Shown here piece after piece: positions 26,822 to 36,246 of a stretch of 64,000 bases of DNA. Position numbers and translations under genes: made by a program. Under the pieces are notes generated by a model that worked only from the letters and a program-made list of their open reading frames with translations, made no database searches and was not told the DNA's origin. Within the stretch, counting starts at the first letter, position 1, and each line of letters starts with the position of its first letter. The DNA is taken from contig JAYUKX010000212.1 of NCBI GenBank assembly GCA_043764095.1, positions 1 to 64,000 on the forward strand, read 5' to 3'. The stretch is from M3007 sp043764095 (GTDB lineage Bacteria; Bacteroidota; Bacteroidia; Chitinophagales; Saprospiraceae).

Positions 26822-28111
26822 ATGAACCAAAGCGACCTCACGCATAAAACGGTAGAGCATCTTTTCCGGCACGAATCGGGAAAGATGCTTTCCGTTTTAG
26901 TCAAATTATTTGGCCTGAAACAGGTCGGAATTGCCGAAGATATTGTGCAAGATACGCTGGTATCCGCCTTTGACACTTGGAAAATTAAAGGCATGCCAGA
27001 AAACCCGCGTGCTTGGCTTTACCGCGTTGCGAAGAACAAGACCATTGATTATTTGAGGCGAGAGCGTAATTTTCAAGACCGTGTTGCGCCAAATATTTCC
27101 TACGAAATCCTTCAAAACGCCGTTTCGGGGCAATTTTTAGATCACCTTTTTCTCGACCATGAAATTGAAGATGCTCAACTCCGAATGATGTTTGCATGCT
27201 GCCATCCATCTATTCCCTCGGAGGCACAATTGATTCTGATACTCAGGACTTTATGTGGTTTGAGTGCAAAGGAAATATCCGTTGCTTTTTTGGAACCCGA
27301 GGATACTATTACTAAGCGCTTGTACCGTGCTAAAGAGAAGATTAGACAAGAAAACCTACAAATGGATGTACCATTAGGTGCCGATTTACTCCCACGTTTG
27401 GATGCTGTTTTGCAGGCGATTTACATCCTATTTAACGAAGGCTACAAATCGGCCTTTACGGCTAGTGTTATTCGCCGCGAGCTATGCGAGGAGGCATTAC
27501 GGCTAGGTGATTTGATGATCGGGAATCCCATCGTTAACCTTCCTCGCACGTATGCATTGCAAGCCTTAATGTGTTTCCAATCTTCTCGATTTGATGCGAG
27601 GATGGATAAGAATGGAGACATTATATTATTGGAACAACAAGATCGCAAGCGCTGGAATTATGCATTTATTACATTAGGCTATACCTTTTTGCAACACTCT
27701 TCCATAGGTAATGAAGTAACCGAATACCACCTAGAGGCCGCAATCGCTTCTTACCATGCCTCCGCACCTACCTTTGAGCAGACCAACTGGAAAGCCATTT
27801 TTTATTGTTACGATTTGTTATGGCAAATATCGCCTAGTCCGTTTGTGGCCATGAACAGGGCAATTGCTTTGGGCTATTCAGATGGGCCACAAAAAGGTAT
27901 TGATGCGCTCCTAAAGATAGATGGTTTGGAGAAAAGCCATCTTTACCACACAGCCTTGGGCGATTTTTTTCTAAAAAACAGGGATCATACCGCAGCCTTG
28001 CAATCCTATCAAACCGCGCTATTGATGGCAAAATCACCTACAGAACAGCGCGTAATTGCATCTAAAATAGATCATATTTCCCATCAAAACAAGTATAAGT
28101 TGATACCTTGA
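26822..28111 (+). CDS. ECF42-type RNA polymerase sigma factor with long C-terminal extension
   Basis: A 429-residue sigma factor. Region 2 covers about residues 8-75 (VGIAEDIVQDTLVSAFDTWK, then NPRAWLYRVAKNKTIDYLRR). Region 4 covers about 115-175 (RTLCGLSAKEISVAFLEPEDTITKRLYRAKEKI). The remaining about 230 residues form the helical DUF6596/TPR-like extension that marks the ECF42 group. This group usually has no anti-sigma factor, and the extension is thought to control activity. I start at ATG 26822 (MNQSDLTHKTVEHLF). Upstream in-frame codons overlap the YCII gene and are not needed. Confidence 0.9.
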   Translation: MNQSDLTHKTVEHLFRHESGKMLSVLVKLFGLKQVGIAEDIVQDTLVSAFDTWKIKGMPENPRAWLYRVAKNKTIDYLRRERNFQDRVAPNISYEILQNAVSGQFLDHLFLDHEIEDAQLRMMFACCHPSIPSEAQLILILRTLCGLSAKEISVAFLEPEDTITKRLYRAKEKIRQENLQMDVPLGADLLPRLDAVLQAIYILFNEGYKSAFTASVIRRELCEEALRLGDLMIGNPIVNLPRTYALQALMCFQSSRFDARMDKNGDIILLEQQDRKRWNYAFITLGYTFLQHSSIGNEVTEYHLEAAIASYHASAPTFEQTNWKAIFYCYDLLWQISPSPFVAMNRAIALGYSDGPQKGIDALLKIDGLEKSHLYHTALGDFFLKNRDHTAALQSYQTALLMAKSPTEQRVIASKIDHISHQNKYKLIP

Positions 28112-28156
28112 AGAGCGATTGTACGGTCATTTGGGTAGCCTCTTAACAAAAAACGC

Positions 28157-28164
28157 TACCTTTG
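28157..28164 (+). promoter_or_regulatory. -7 element of the MATE transporter gene
   Basis: TACCTTTG matches the -7 consensus. A TTG at 28131-28133 is 23 bases upstream, a little far. The putative TTG start codon follows 28 bases downstream. Confidence 0.45.
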
Positions 28165-28192
28165 CAGGGTCATTAAACGCAATCACATTATT

Positions 28193-29596
28193 TTGTCCAA
28201 GATCTCCCCTTTTAGCCGTGTTTGGCACGGTCGCTCTTTACGAAAAGAAATTACGATTACCCTAAAACTTGCGCTCCCTCTTATGATGGGCGAGTTAAGT
28301 AGTATGCTCATGGGCGTGATCGGCACTATGATGACAGGCCATTTAGGCGAAACATCATTGGCGGCTTCTGGTATAGCAAGCGTAATTTATGTCATGTCGA
28401 TGCTTTTGATTTGGGGCGGTATTCGGATGATTCCTACACCTGTTGCCGAAGCGCATGAATTACGCAATGGATCAAGTATGCGCACACTCGTTTTTGCTGG
28501 AGGGCTATTAAGTTTGTTTTTTATCATCGTTTGCAGCAGTGTGTTATGGTTAGGTATTTTTAATTTCGACCTCATGCAGCAAGACCCCGAAGTAAGTAGA
28601 TTGGCTGTGGGTTATCTACGAATTATTGCTTATAGCATGCCAGTTTTGGTACTTTTTGGCGTTCTTATTAATTATATCGACGCTTTGGGTTATGTAAAAT
28701 TTACCATGTTTTTGTCTATTTTTGGCCTTATGCTGGATGTATCTTTAAACTGGATTTTTATATTTGGCCATTGGGGTATGCCCAAACTTGGGCTAAATGC
28801 CATAGCGATGAATACAGGCATAACGCATTTAGTACTGACCATTATCATGTTTGGGATGTTGATCTTACAGAAAGAGTTGGCATATATTTGGGAGGCAAAA
28901 ACTAATTTTAAAGCAGTTTGGGCACAAACCGTATCATTTATTAAAGTGGCTATTCCATCGGCTTTGCAAATCATGGTTGAATTTGCCGCTTTTGCCTCCG
29001 GAACAGTAATTATTGGTCAAATCAGCAAAACAGAACAAGCGGCGCATCAAATTGCTATTAACCTTATTTCGGTAACTTACGTAACGATTATGGGTATTTC
29101 AACAGCGGGAATGATTCGTGTAGGGCAGGCACTCGCTTATAATAGCCGTATTGGGATTTGGTTGGCGGGTATTGCTACCATTACATTGGCGATGCTATTT
29201 ATGGTTGTGCCGACTGTTGCCTTTTTGTTGTTTCCAAAAAGCATTGCAGGTTTGTACATAGAAGACCCATTAGTGGTGTCCATTGCTACTTCGTTGCTTT
29301 TATTTGCAGGATTGTTCCAAATGGCCGATGCCATTCAAGCCTCTAGTATGTCTTTACTGCGCGCACTCAATGATGTAACGCGCCCTTCAATACTTTCATT
29401 TATTGCTTTTTGGATCATAGGCCTTCCTTTGGGGTATTGGCTGGCAGTACACCAAGGCTGGAATGCAAAGGGTATTTGGGTTGGATACTTGGTTGCGTTA
29501 CTCGTTCAAGCCACTTTTTTCTTGAGGCGTTTTTTCCATTTGGTAGCGCATTTTGACTTATCGACGCGGAGCAACAACAAAGTACTTCCTGAATAG
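28193..29596 (+). CDS. MATE family efflux transporter
   Basis: A 467-residue multidrug and toxic-compound extrusion protein with 12 membrane helices in two similar halves. The N-terminal half shows LKLALPLMMGELSSMLMGVIGTMMTGHLG and the second half begins near VKVAIPSALQIMVEFAAF. It exports cationic compounds in exchange for H+ or Na+ (family knowledge). No ATG lies before the first helix, so translation probably starts at TTG 28193 (or the adjacent ATT). It converges on crtB with 9 bp between stops. Confidence 0.9.
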   Translation: MSKISPFSRVWHGRSLRKEITITLKLALPLMMGELSSMLMGVIGTMMTGHLGETSLAASGIASVIYVMSMLLIWGGIRMIPTPVAEAHELRNGSSMRTLVFAGGLLSLFFIIVCSSVLWLGIFNFDLMQQDPEVSRLAVGYLRIIAYSMPVLVLFGVLINYIDALGYVKFTMFLSIFGLMLDVSLNWIFIFGHWGMPKLGLNAIAMNTGITHLVLTIIMFGMLILQKELAYIWEAKTNFKAVWAQTVSFIKVAIPSALQIMVEFAAFASGTVIIGQISKTEQAAHQIAINLISVTYVTIMGISTAGMIRVGQALAYNSRIGIWLAGIATITLAMLFMVVPTVAFLLFPKSIAGLYIEDPLVVSIATSLLLFAGLFQMADAIQASSMSLLRALNDVTRPSILSFIAFWIIGLPLGYWLAVHQGWNAKGIWVGYLVALLVQATFFLRRFFHLVAHFDLSTRSNNKVLPE

Positions 29597-29605
29597 AGCA
29601 TTCAT

Positions 29606-30448
29606 TTATAATGCATTGAACTGGTGTCTTATTGCAGAACTAAAGAGTAAATACATTTTTCGTTTATCAGAGACACGAATACGAACTTCTGCTACCCGTT
29701 GGGCTGGTGCATTTTTTATTTTTGCAAACAATTGTGTATAATACTTATAGGCAAGATAAACCCCAAACCTTGATCCCTCAGGTAGTTTCTTGATACCAAT
29801 TAGAGCAGCGTTAAAATCAAGTGCAATATCATCTTCGATCATCTTTTTTTGGGTATGGTCGAAATTAGTGAAATCGACACCTGGAAAATATACCCTCCCA
29901 CGTTCATCAAAATCACTTTTTAAATCCCGGAGAAAATTAATCTTTTGGAAAGCAGATCCAAGTTTGCGTGCTGGCTCTTTCAGGTTTTGGTATTCTGCGT
30001 CATTGCCCTCTGTAAATACCCTTAAGCACATTAAGCCCACTACTTCCGCAGATCCATAAATGTATTCATCGTACCCTGCTGCATCGTACATATTTTTGTC
30101 CAAATCCATTTCCATACTCTTCAAGAAGGCATCAATCAAACCCATTTCAATATTATAGGCATGTACTACGGATTGAAAAGCATGCAAAACGGGGTTCAGA
30201 CTAATTTTTTCCTCAATGGCCTTGTACGTATCATGGCGAAAGCGCGACAACAAATCTCTTTTATCGTGGCCGTGAAAAGTATCTACAATCTCGTCGGCAA
30301 ATCGCACAAAACCATAAATACCATAAATAGGCATACGAAAACGCTTGTGAAAGACTCTAATTCCTAGGGAAAAAGAAGTCGAGTAACGCTTTGTAATCAA
30401 TCGGCTACATTCATTACAGGTGGTGTCGAATAATTTAAGGTGATTCAT
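29606..30448 (-). CDS. crtB: Phytoene/squalene synthase family (15-cis-phytoene synthase)
   Basis: Joins two geranylgeranyl-PP to phytoene, the first carotenoid step. It is a 280-residue helical protein. Both aspartate-rich substrate motifs are visible: DEIVD (residues 52-56, within YGIYGFVRFADEIVD) and DLKSD (within NFLRDLKSDFDERGRVYFP). The start MNHLKLFDTTCNECS (30448) is preferred; the longer frame would overlap crtI. It follows crtI by 34 bp as a two-gene unit. The adjacency to crtI favours phytoene over squalene synthesis. Confidence 0.9.
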   Translation of the reverse strand: MNHLKLFDTTCNECSRLITKRYSTSFSLGIRVFHKRFRMPIYGIYGFVRFADEIVDTFHGHDKRDLLSRFRHDTYKAIEEKISLNPVLHAFQSVVHAYNIEMGLIDAFLKSMEMDLDKNMYDAAGYDEYIYGSAEVVGLMCLRVFTEGNDAEYQNLKEPARKLGSAFQKINFLRDLKSDFDERGRVYFPGVDFTNFDHTQKKMIEDDIALDFNAALIGIKKLPEGSRFGVYLAYKYYTQLFAKIKNAPAQRVAEVRIRVSDKRKMYLLFSSAIRHQFNAL

Positions 30449-30482
30449 ATAGAATGCAATATTAGTTAGAATGGATGTATCC

Positions 30483-31958
30483 TTAGTTAAAATTTTTGAT
30501 AATTTCTTTAGCCACCACTTCACCGCTGATCAATGAAGGCGGCACTCCTGGCCCTGGAACAGTCAATTGACCTGTATAATACAAGTTTTTAACCTTTTTA
30601 CTCTTTATTTTTGGTTTCAAAAACGCTGTTTGTAATAAGGTATTGGCCAATCCGTACGCATTTCCTTTGAAGGCGTGATAATCTTTTACAAAATCTGAAT
30701 GCGCATAAGAACGTTTATAAATCACTGCATCGCGAATAGATTGACCCGTCAATTGCTCCAAACGATCCATTATCAAATCGTAATAATGATCTCTTACAGC
30801 CTCAGAGTCTGCTAATCCGGGGGCTACTGGTATCAACAAAAACAAGTTTTCACACCCATCTGGTGCTACACTTGGATCAGTTACAGAGGGAACGCTTGCA
30901 TAAAACAATGGTTTCTTAGGCCAATCTGGATTGCTGTAAATATCCTGTGCATGCTGATTAAAATCCTCGTCGAAAAACAGATTATGATGGTTAAGATTGG
31001 TTAGTCGCTTATTTACACCAATATAATATAAAAGACTCGAAGGTGCCATGGCTCGTTTGTCCCAATATTGGTCGCTATAATTGCGCTCACTTTGCTTTAA
31101 CAATTGGGTATCAATATGGTGATAATCGGCACCACCTACTACAATATCGGCATCAAATTGGTTGCCATTATGCGTTTGTACCGAATGCGCAACGTTATTT
31201 TGAATATTAATTGCCTTTACTTCGCTGTTGAGTTCTATTTTTACTCCGAGTTCAGTAGCAAGACTCACCATACCTTCTACAATTTTGTGCATGCCACCCA
31301 TAGGATACCAAGTCCCCAAAGACATATCGGCATAGTTCATCAGACTGTACAATGCTGGGGTGTTTTGCGGGGTAGCACCTAGAAATAATACCGGAAACTC
31401 CAATAGTTGTATCAATTGCTCATTTTTAAACAAACGCCTGACATGATTCGACAGTGAGGTAAACATTTGAATACGGAAAAGGCTTTTCAGCACGCGCACA
31501 TCTGCAAATTCCATGATATTATGCGAAGGTTTTTGCACAAAATCATTCATACCTACCTCGTACTTATACTGCGCTTCTTTCAAAAACTTGCGAAGATTAG
31601 GAACACTGCCCGGTTCGCTTGCCTCAAACAATGCTTCTAATGCACTCATTTTTGCAGGCACTTGCATACGATCATTCGCTCCAAACCACACGGAGTAAGA
31701 TGGATCAAGACGCTTTAGATGATAATAATCTGAAACGTTTTTCCCAAAAGCAGCGAAAAAGGATTCAAAAACATCGGGCATCCAATACCACGATGGCCCC
31801 ATATCAAATACAAAACCATCTACTTCAAATTTTCGGGCTCTGCCGCCCGCCATTTCATTTTTCTCTAGGATCGTAACGTTGTATCCCGCTTTTGCCAAAT
31901 GACAAGCAGCCGATAAACCAGCAAAACCAGAACCTATTACTACAACCTTTTTACCCAT
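30483..31958 (-). CDS. crtI: Phytoene desaturase (CrtI family)
   Basis: FAD-dependent desaturase converting phytoene towards lycopene at the membrane. It has 491 residues. The N-terminal dinucleotide-binding motif is VVVIGSGFAGLSAACHLA (Gly9, Gly11, Gly14), followed by VTILEKNEMAGGRA. The C-terminal signature is LYYTGQLTVPGPGVPPSLISGE. It is upstream of crtB in the same unit. No cyclase, hydroxylase or ketolase gene is adjacent, so the final pigment cannot be told from this window. Confidence 0.95.
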   Translation of the reverse strand: MGKKVVVIGSGFAGLSAACHLAKAGYNVTILEKNEMAGGRARKFEVDGFVFDMGPSWYWMPDVFESFFAAFGKNVSDYYHLKRLDPSYSVWFGANDRMQVPAKMSALEALFEASEPGSVPNLRKFLKEAQYKYEVGMNDFVQKPSHNIMEFADVRVLKSLFRIQMFTSLSNHVRRLFKNEQLIQLLEFPVLFLGATPQNTPALYSLMNYADMSLGTWYPMGGMHKIVEGMVSLATELGVKIELNSEVKAINIQNNVAHSVQTHNGNQFDADIVVGGADYHHIDTQLLKQSERNYSDQYWDKRAMAPSSLLYYIGVNKRLTNLNHHNLFFDEDFNQHAQDIYSNPDWPKKPLFYASVPSVTDPSVAPDGCENLFLLIPVAPGLADSEAVRDHYYDLIMDRLEQLTGQSIRDAVIYKRSYAHSDFVKDYHAFKGNAYGLANTLLQTAFLKPKIKSKKVKNLYYTGQLTVPGPGVPPSLISGEVVAKEIIKNFN

Positions 31959-32059
31959 AGTGCCTTAAATGTGGTACTAACAACACCAATACATATCTTT
32001 TGTTTAACTTTATTAACAAAACTTTAAACAAAATTCCAAACCACCGATGTTTAGTTGAG

Positions 32060-32067
32060 CAAATATA
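32060..32067 (-). promoter_or_regulatory. -7 element of the crtI-crtB unit
   Basis: On the minus strand this reads TATATTTG, a match to TAnnTTTG, about 100 bases upstream of the crtI start. No good -33 element is seen. Confidence 0.35.
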
Positions 32068-32184
32068 CGATAAATTTGACAAGAAAATATTGGAAAGGTA
32101 ATTTTTTATTATGAAAAATTAAAAATAAATTAATTAAAACGGAATAAACGATTATTGTCTGCTTATTCAATCATTGAGCATCTT

Positions 32185-32367
32185 AAGTACTTGGACACAA
32201 TTAATTAGCATTTTGAACTTGGTCTTTTCCGCCTATGCTTCGACATACTCAGCATAAATCCTACCCCATTTTTTCGTTAGATAGTACCGCTATCAGCCTT
32301 AAAAAATGGCTTGTCTAGCCGAAAAATACCTGCGTTCATTTCTGCAATTAATTATGTCCAAGTACTT
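32185..32367. repeat. MITE-like element with about 22-bp terminal inverted repeats
   Basis: The left end begins AAGTACTTGGACACAATTA (32185) and the right end (32346-32367) is its inverse complement with a single mismatch over 22 bp. The about 140 bp inside contain no gene but can fold: CCATTTTTT pairs with AAAAAATGG, and GATAG with CTATC near the centre. Size, non-coding interior and matched ends are typical of miniature inverted-repeat elements mobilised in trans. A related 22-bp palindrome occurs once more at 38140-38161. No target-site duplication is obvious. Confidence 0.55.
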
Positions 32368-32374
32368 ACCTTTG
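32367..32374 (+). promoter_or_regulatory. -7 element of the PBP4 gene at the edge of the inverted-repeat element
   Basis: TACCTTTG starts on the last base of the right terminal repeat and is 20 bases upstream of the start codon. The -33 region would therefore lie inside the element, so its presence may set expression of the downstream gene (inference). Confidence 0.45.
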
Positions 32375-32393
32375 CGGAGAAGACCTAAATATT

Positions 32394-33716
32394 ATGCCTT
32401 TTCGATTTTATTTTTTTTGTGTATCGATATTGACCTTAGTCGCTTGTGTTGGCGCTAAAAAAAGTACGCGTACTACATTGCGCAATTTGGAAACAGCCTT
32501 GGATACCTCACCCGTTTTTAGTCAAAGTTTGACTGGTTTTTATTTAATGGACGCACAATCGGGCAATCCTATTTTAAGCAGGAATGCAGATCATTATTTT
32601 ACCCCAGCGTCTAATACTAAAATACTGACACTGGCCACCTGTTTGAAGGTATTGGGTGATTCCCTCACAGGTATAGCCTATGCACCAGAAGCAGGAACTT
32701 TAAACATAAGTGGTACAGCAGATCCAACATTTTTACATCCTAAATTTGAATATTGGCAGCCAGTTTATCAGTTTTTTGCCAGTCAAAAGGAAACTACAAC
32801 GATAAATTATAACCCAAAACCATTTACAGAAAAACGTTTTGGTGCTGGTTGGTGCTGGGATGATTACGATACGCAATATCAACCCGAACGGAGTGTTATG
32901 CCGATTTTTGGCAATTGCTTTGAAGTTGAACTTAATCCGATTACCAAAACAGGATTTGCAAAACCCGCCTATTTTACCCCCTACAGATCCGATGTATTAG
33001 AAGCGACGCGAGCAGAATTTAGCAATCATTGGACAGACAAAAATCTCTCTAATGGTGAGGTTCAAACCATTCCATTCGTTACAAGTGAAAATATGGTTAT
33101 TGAATTACTAAAAGATACCCTGCCATCGCATAAGATCGTATTTACGCCGAATTTGACGCAAATTGTCCCTCCCAAAAAATGGACAACCATTCAATCTTGT
33201 CCGGTCGATACCGTATATCGTTGGATGATGTACGAGAGTGACAATTTTTTTGCAGAGCAATTATTGATTATGGCATCCATGAAAGCATTAGGTGTAACCA
33301 GTCAGGACTCTATCGTAAAATGGGCAATCAATCAAGCATTTCCGCCCTCCTCTACCCCACCCCGCTGGGTAGATGGCTCTGGTCTTAGTAGATATAATTT
33401 GGTAACACCCCGCTATTTATGTCAAGTATTAAATCAATTATACCATACCCAAAACCAAGACAGACTGTTTTCTTTATTCCCGGCAGGAGGCCTACGAGGC
33501 ACCATAAAGGAATGGTATAATAACGACACAGGTAAGCCATACATTTTTGCCAAAACAGGTTCGATGAGTGGTGTGCATTGCCTCAGTGGATATATCCTTA
33601 CTAAAAGTGGCAAAATCCTGATTTTTAGTTTTATGCACAATAATTTTAGAGGGAGCAGTAGAGCATGGAAAATAGAAATGCAACGAATTTTAGCAATTAT
33701 TTGGGAACAATACTAG
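32394..33716 (+). CDS. dacB: D-alanyl-D-alanine carboxypeptidase/endopeptidase (PBP4, S13 family), lipoprotein
   Basis: Trims or cuts peptidoglycan cross-bridges in the periplasm. It has 440 residues. The lipoprotein signal ends in TLVAC (Cys18). All three penicillin-binding motifs are present: SxxK as Ser73-Asn-Thr-Lys76, SxN as Ser282-Asp-Asn, and KTG at 387-389 (FAKTGSMSGV). The insert between the first two motifs is typical of the S13 family. It has its own promoter beside the inverted-repeat element. Confidence 0.92.
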   Translation: MPFRFYFFCVSILTLVACVGAKKSTRTTLRNLETALDTSPVFSQSLTGFYLMDAQSGNPILSRNADHYFTPASNTKILTLATCLKVLGDSLTGIAYAPEAGTLNISGTADPTFLHPKFEYWQPVYQFFASQKETTTINYNPKPFTEKRFGAGWCWDDYDTQYQPERSVMPIFGNCFEVELNPITKTGFAKPAYFTPYRSDVLEATRAEFSNHWTDKNLSNGEVQTIPFVTSENMVIELLKDTLPSHKIVFTPNLTQIVPPKKWTTIQSCPVDTVYRWMMYESDNFFAEQLLIMASMKALGVTSQDSIVKWAINQAFPPSSTPPRWVDGSGLSRYNLVTPRYLCQVLNQLYHTQNQDRLFSLFPAGGLRGTIKEWYNNDTGKPYIFAKTGSMSGVHCLSGYILTKSGKILIFSFMHNNFRGSSRAWKIEMQRILAIIWEQY

Positions 33717-33761
33717 AAAACGACTAAAAAACTGACCAATTTAATCACAAAATGTAATTAA

Positions 33762-33793
33762 TTGTAACTATTCTGATGCAATATCTAATTTTG
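33762..33793 (+). promoter_or_regulatory. Promoter of the T9SS beta-helix gene
   Basis: TTG (33762-33764) and TAATTTTG (33786-33793) separated by 21 bases fit the Bacteroidota -33/-7 pattern and give a leader of about 60 bases. A second box, TACATTTG at 33849-33856, ends one base before the ATG, too close to serve this start codon unless the mRNA is leaderless. Confidence 0.5.
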
Positions 33794-33857
33794 CGTTTAG
33801 GAATATTATTTATTAATTCATATAAAAAAAATTTAATCATTTTACTCATACATTTGC

Positions 33858-36218
33858 ATGAAAAAATTCACACAATTATGCCTCTGGTTGATGGTTGCTA
33901 CTTGGCTTCCCGCTCAAACCGTGATTTTCGTTAAATCAAATGCCACAGGCGCAAACAATGGCACTTCTTGGGCCAATGCTTATACCTCTTTGGAAAATGC
34001 ACTTGCCAGTGCAGCGCCTAGCAATCAGATTTGGGCTGCGGCTGGTACCTATAAACCAACAGGTATTGCACCCAATAACTCTTTTTTCTTGTTATCAGGC
34101 GTTGAACTTTATGGCGGATTTTCAGGTATTGAAAGTTTGCTTTCTCAGCGCAATATTGCGCTAAATGAAACCATTTTAAGTGGCGATATTCAAGGAGATG
34201 ACCTAGATGGCGATTTTTCAACGAATCGTACCGACAATGCCATACACGTGGTGCGCACACAAAACGGTAATGCTGCTAATCGCGCCATTATTGATGGTGT
34301 AACAATCAAAGGTGGTAATACTTCCGTGGTGGCTGCAGACCCTGAAATTAACCGCAGGGGCGGTGGCCTTTACGTTGAAGCAAAAACGACAGTGCGCAAC
34401 TGCCTTTTTACTAATAACCGCGCTGAATCTGGTGGTAGTATTATGGTACCCGGAGTGGCAGGTAGTGGCCTTATTGTGAGCAATTGCCGTTTTGAGAAAA
34501 ACGACGCAACAACACGTGCCGCAGGTATCTATTTTATCAATCTTACATCTGCTGAAATCCGCAAATGCGTTTTTGAGAACAATACTGTATCAAGAGGGTG
34601 TTTATATCCACGTACTTCCGTTGGTGTTGTAATTGATAGTTGTTCTTTTAATAACAACGTTGACAATTTATCAGACGGTTTCGGCGCAGGGATTTTTGCT
34701 TGGCAAACAACCTATAAATTGACCAACTGTAACTTTAATGGCAATACTGGAGGCTCAGCAGTATGTGTTTATAGCGACAATCGCGAAGGTGGCAAGTTTG
34801 CAGAAATCCTCAATTGTCGTTTTGAAAACAATATCGCTACCAATTATGGCGGCACTGGCTTCCAATCTTATCGGCAGAAATACCGTATGGAAAACTGCTC
34901 GTTTATTGATAATATCGCACCTAGTTCGGCGGCGGCCATTTATAACAGCGATTCACTAAGTTTTGAAGTAAAAAATACACTTTTCGAAGGCAATGAAGGT
35001 AGTTATGCCGCCGCAGTAGCCAATTATGGTATAGATTGTGTTGGTACTTTTGATGGTTGTACTTTTAAAGGTAACAAGGCAACAAATGGCGGTGGTGCAT
35101 GTAGCAGTGGTTTCAAATCAAATGTTACGTACAAAAACTGCTTGTTTGATGGTAACCAAGCCATGTTTGGTGGTGCATTATTTACCCAAAACGATACCAC
35201 ACGATTGACTATTGAGGGTTGTACCTTCACAGAGAATGGCGCAGAAACCACAGGGGGTGCTGTTTTTCAAAATGCAAACATTGCGGTTGATATCGATAAT
35301 TCTACCTTCAAAGTCAATTCTGCGAATATAGGTGGATGTATCTACGCTGAAGGCGATAGCGCAATGACGATCAATAATACTATTTTTACTGATAATCTAG
35401 GACTAGAGCAGGCAGCAGGTGTTTATATCATTAATGGTAATGTTGCTATGACCAATTGCTTGGTAGCACGCAACCTTAATGTGGGCACTGGTGCCGCCGG
35501 TGGCGTACATAATAACGCAGGCAGTGGCCTTACTTCTACTTTAAAAATGACCAATTGCACGATTGTGGATAATCTTGCATCAATAGGTGCTGGTTTCTCA
35601 CAATGGGAAGATAGTGATAGTAGCAGTGCGGTAGCGTATTTGCATAACTGTTTGTTACAAAATCCTAATGGCATAAACTATGCTCCAGAGGCCGGCAACC
35701 CCGAAATAATTTCTTTAGGTGGTAACCAAAGTTCTGATGAATCATTAGTTGATTTTTTAGTGGCCACAAAAGACAAAAAGAATACCACGAATGAATTTGT
35801 AGATGCAGATAATGGCGATTATCATTTAATACTCGGTCCTGCTGTCAATGGTGGTACCGCAACGGGAGCACCTACGACTGATTTGGATGGCAAAGCGCGT
35901 CAGGGTGATCCAGACTCGGGTTGTTACGAATTGGCTTCTAGTAGCACACAACAACCTTCATTGGTTTTGTTCCCACTACAAATCACCCCAAATCCTGCAA
36001 CTATCCAAACCGTATTGTCGCTAAAAAATGCTTGGACAGGCAAAGCGGCATTAGAAATAGTAGGCACTGATGGCCGATTGGCGCAGTCATTAACGGTAAA
36101 TAAAACAAGCGAAAACTGGCAATACACATTGAATATCAATGAATTACCAGAAGGTACTTATCAAGTTTATTTACGCGGCGAAGGCCATTTGTTCCGCGGA
36201 ACATTGGTGAAGCAATAA
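33858..36218 (+). CDS. T9SS-secreted right-handed beta-helix protein
   Basis: A 786-residue secreted protein. A signal peptide ends near LPAQT (residue 20). A parallel beta-helix follows, with many coils of the type NCxFxxN (NCLFTNNRAESGG, NCRFENNIATNYGG, GCTFTENGAETTGG), similar to polymorphic outer-membrane proteins. Near residue 660-690 is a choice-of-anchor Q-like end (TDLDGKARQGDPDSGCYEL). The last about 80 residues are a T9SS type A sorting domain (LQITPNPATIQTVLSL ... LPEGTYQVYLRG). It is probably attached to the cell surface. Adhesion or polysaccharide binding is inferred from the fold. Confidence 0.88.
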   Translation: MKKFTQLCLWLMVATWLPAQTVIFVKSNATGANNGTSWANAYTSLENALASAAPSNQIWAAAGTYKPTGIAPNNSFFLLSGVELYGGFSGIESLLSQRNIALNETILSGDIQGDDLDGDFSTNRTDNAIHVVRTQNGNAANRAIIDGVTIKGGNTSVVAADPEINRRGGGLYVEAKTTVRNCLFTNNRAESGGSIMVPGVAGSGLIVSNCRFEKNDATTRAAGIYFINLTSAEIRKCVFENNTVSRGCLYPRTSVGVVIDSCSFNNNVDNLSDGFGAGIFAWQTTYKLTNCNFNGNTGGSAVCVYSDNREGGKFAEILNCRFENNIATNYGGTGFQSYRQKYRMENCSFIDNIAPSSAAAIYNSDSLSFEVKNTLFEGNEGSYAAAVANYGIDCVGTFDGCTFKGNKATNGGGACSSGFKSNVTYKNCLFDGNQAMFGGALFTQNDTTRLTIEGCTFTENGAETTGGAVFQNANIAVDIDNSTFKVNSANIGGCIYAEGDSAMTINNTIFTDNLGLEQAAGVYIINGNVAMTNCLVARNLNVGTGAAGGVHNNAGSGLTSTLKMTNCTIVDNLASIGAGFSQWEDSDSSSAVAYLHNCLLQNPNGINYAPEAGNPEIISLGGNQSSDESLVDFLVATKDKKNTTNEFVDADNGDYHLILGPAVNGGTATGAPTTDLDGKARQGDPDSGCYELASSSTQQPSLVLFPLQITPNPATIQTVLSLKNAWTGKAALEIVGTDGRLAQSLTVNKTSENWQYTLNINELPEGTYQVYLRGEGHLFRGTLVKQ

Positions 36219-36246
36219 TATTTTATTGTTTGTACCTTTATAAAAT

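Larger units (their letters stand above)
31959..32393. other. Intergenic region between crtI and the PBP4 gene
   Basis: A 435-bp gap between divergent genes. It holds a crtI promoter candidate (TATATTTG on the minus strand, 32060-32067), AT-rich sequence, the 183-bp inverted-repeat element at 32185-32367 and the PBP4 promoter box at 32367-32374. No coding frame is convincing. Confidence 0.6.
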
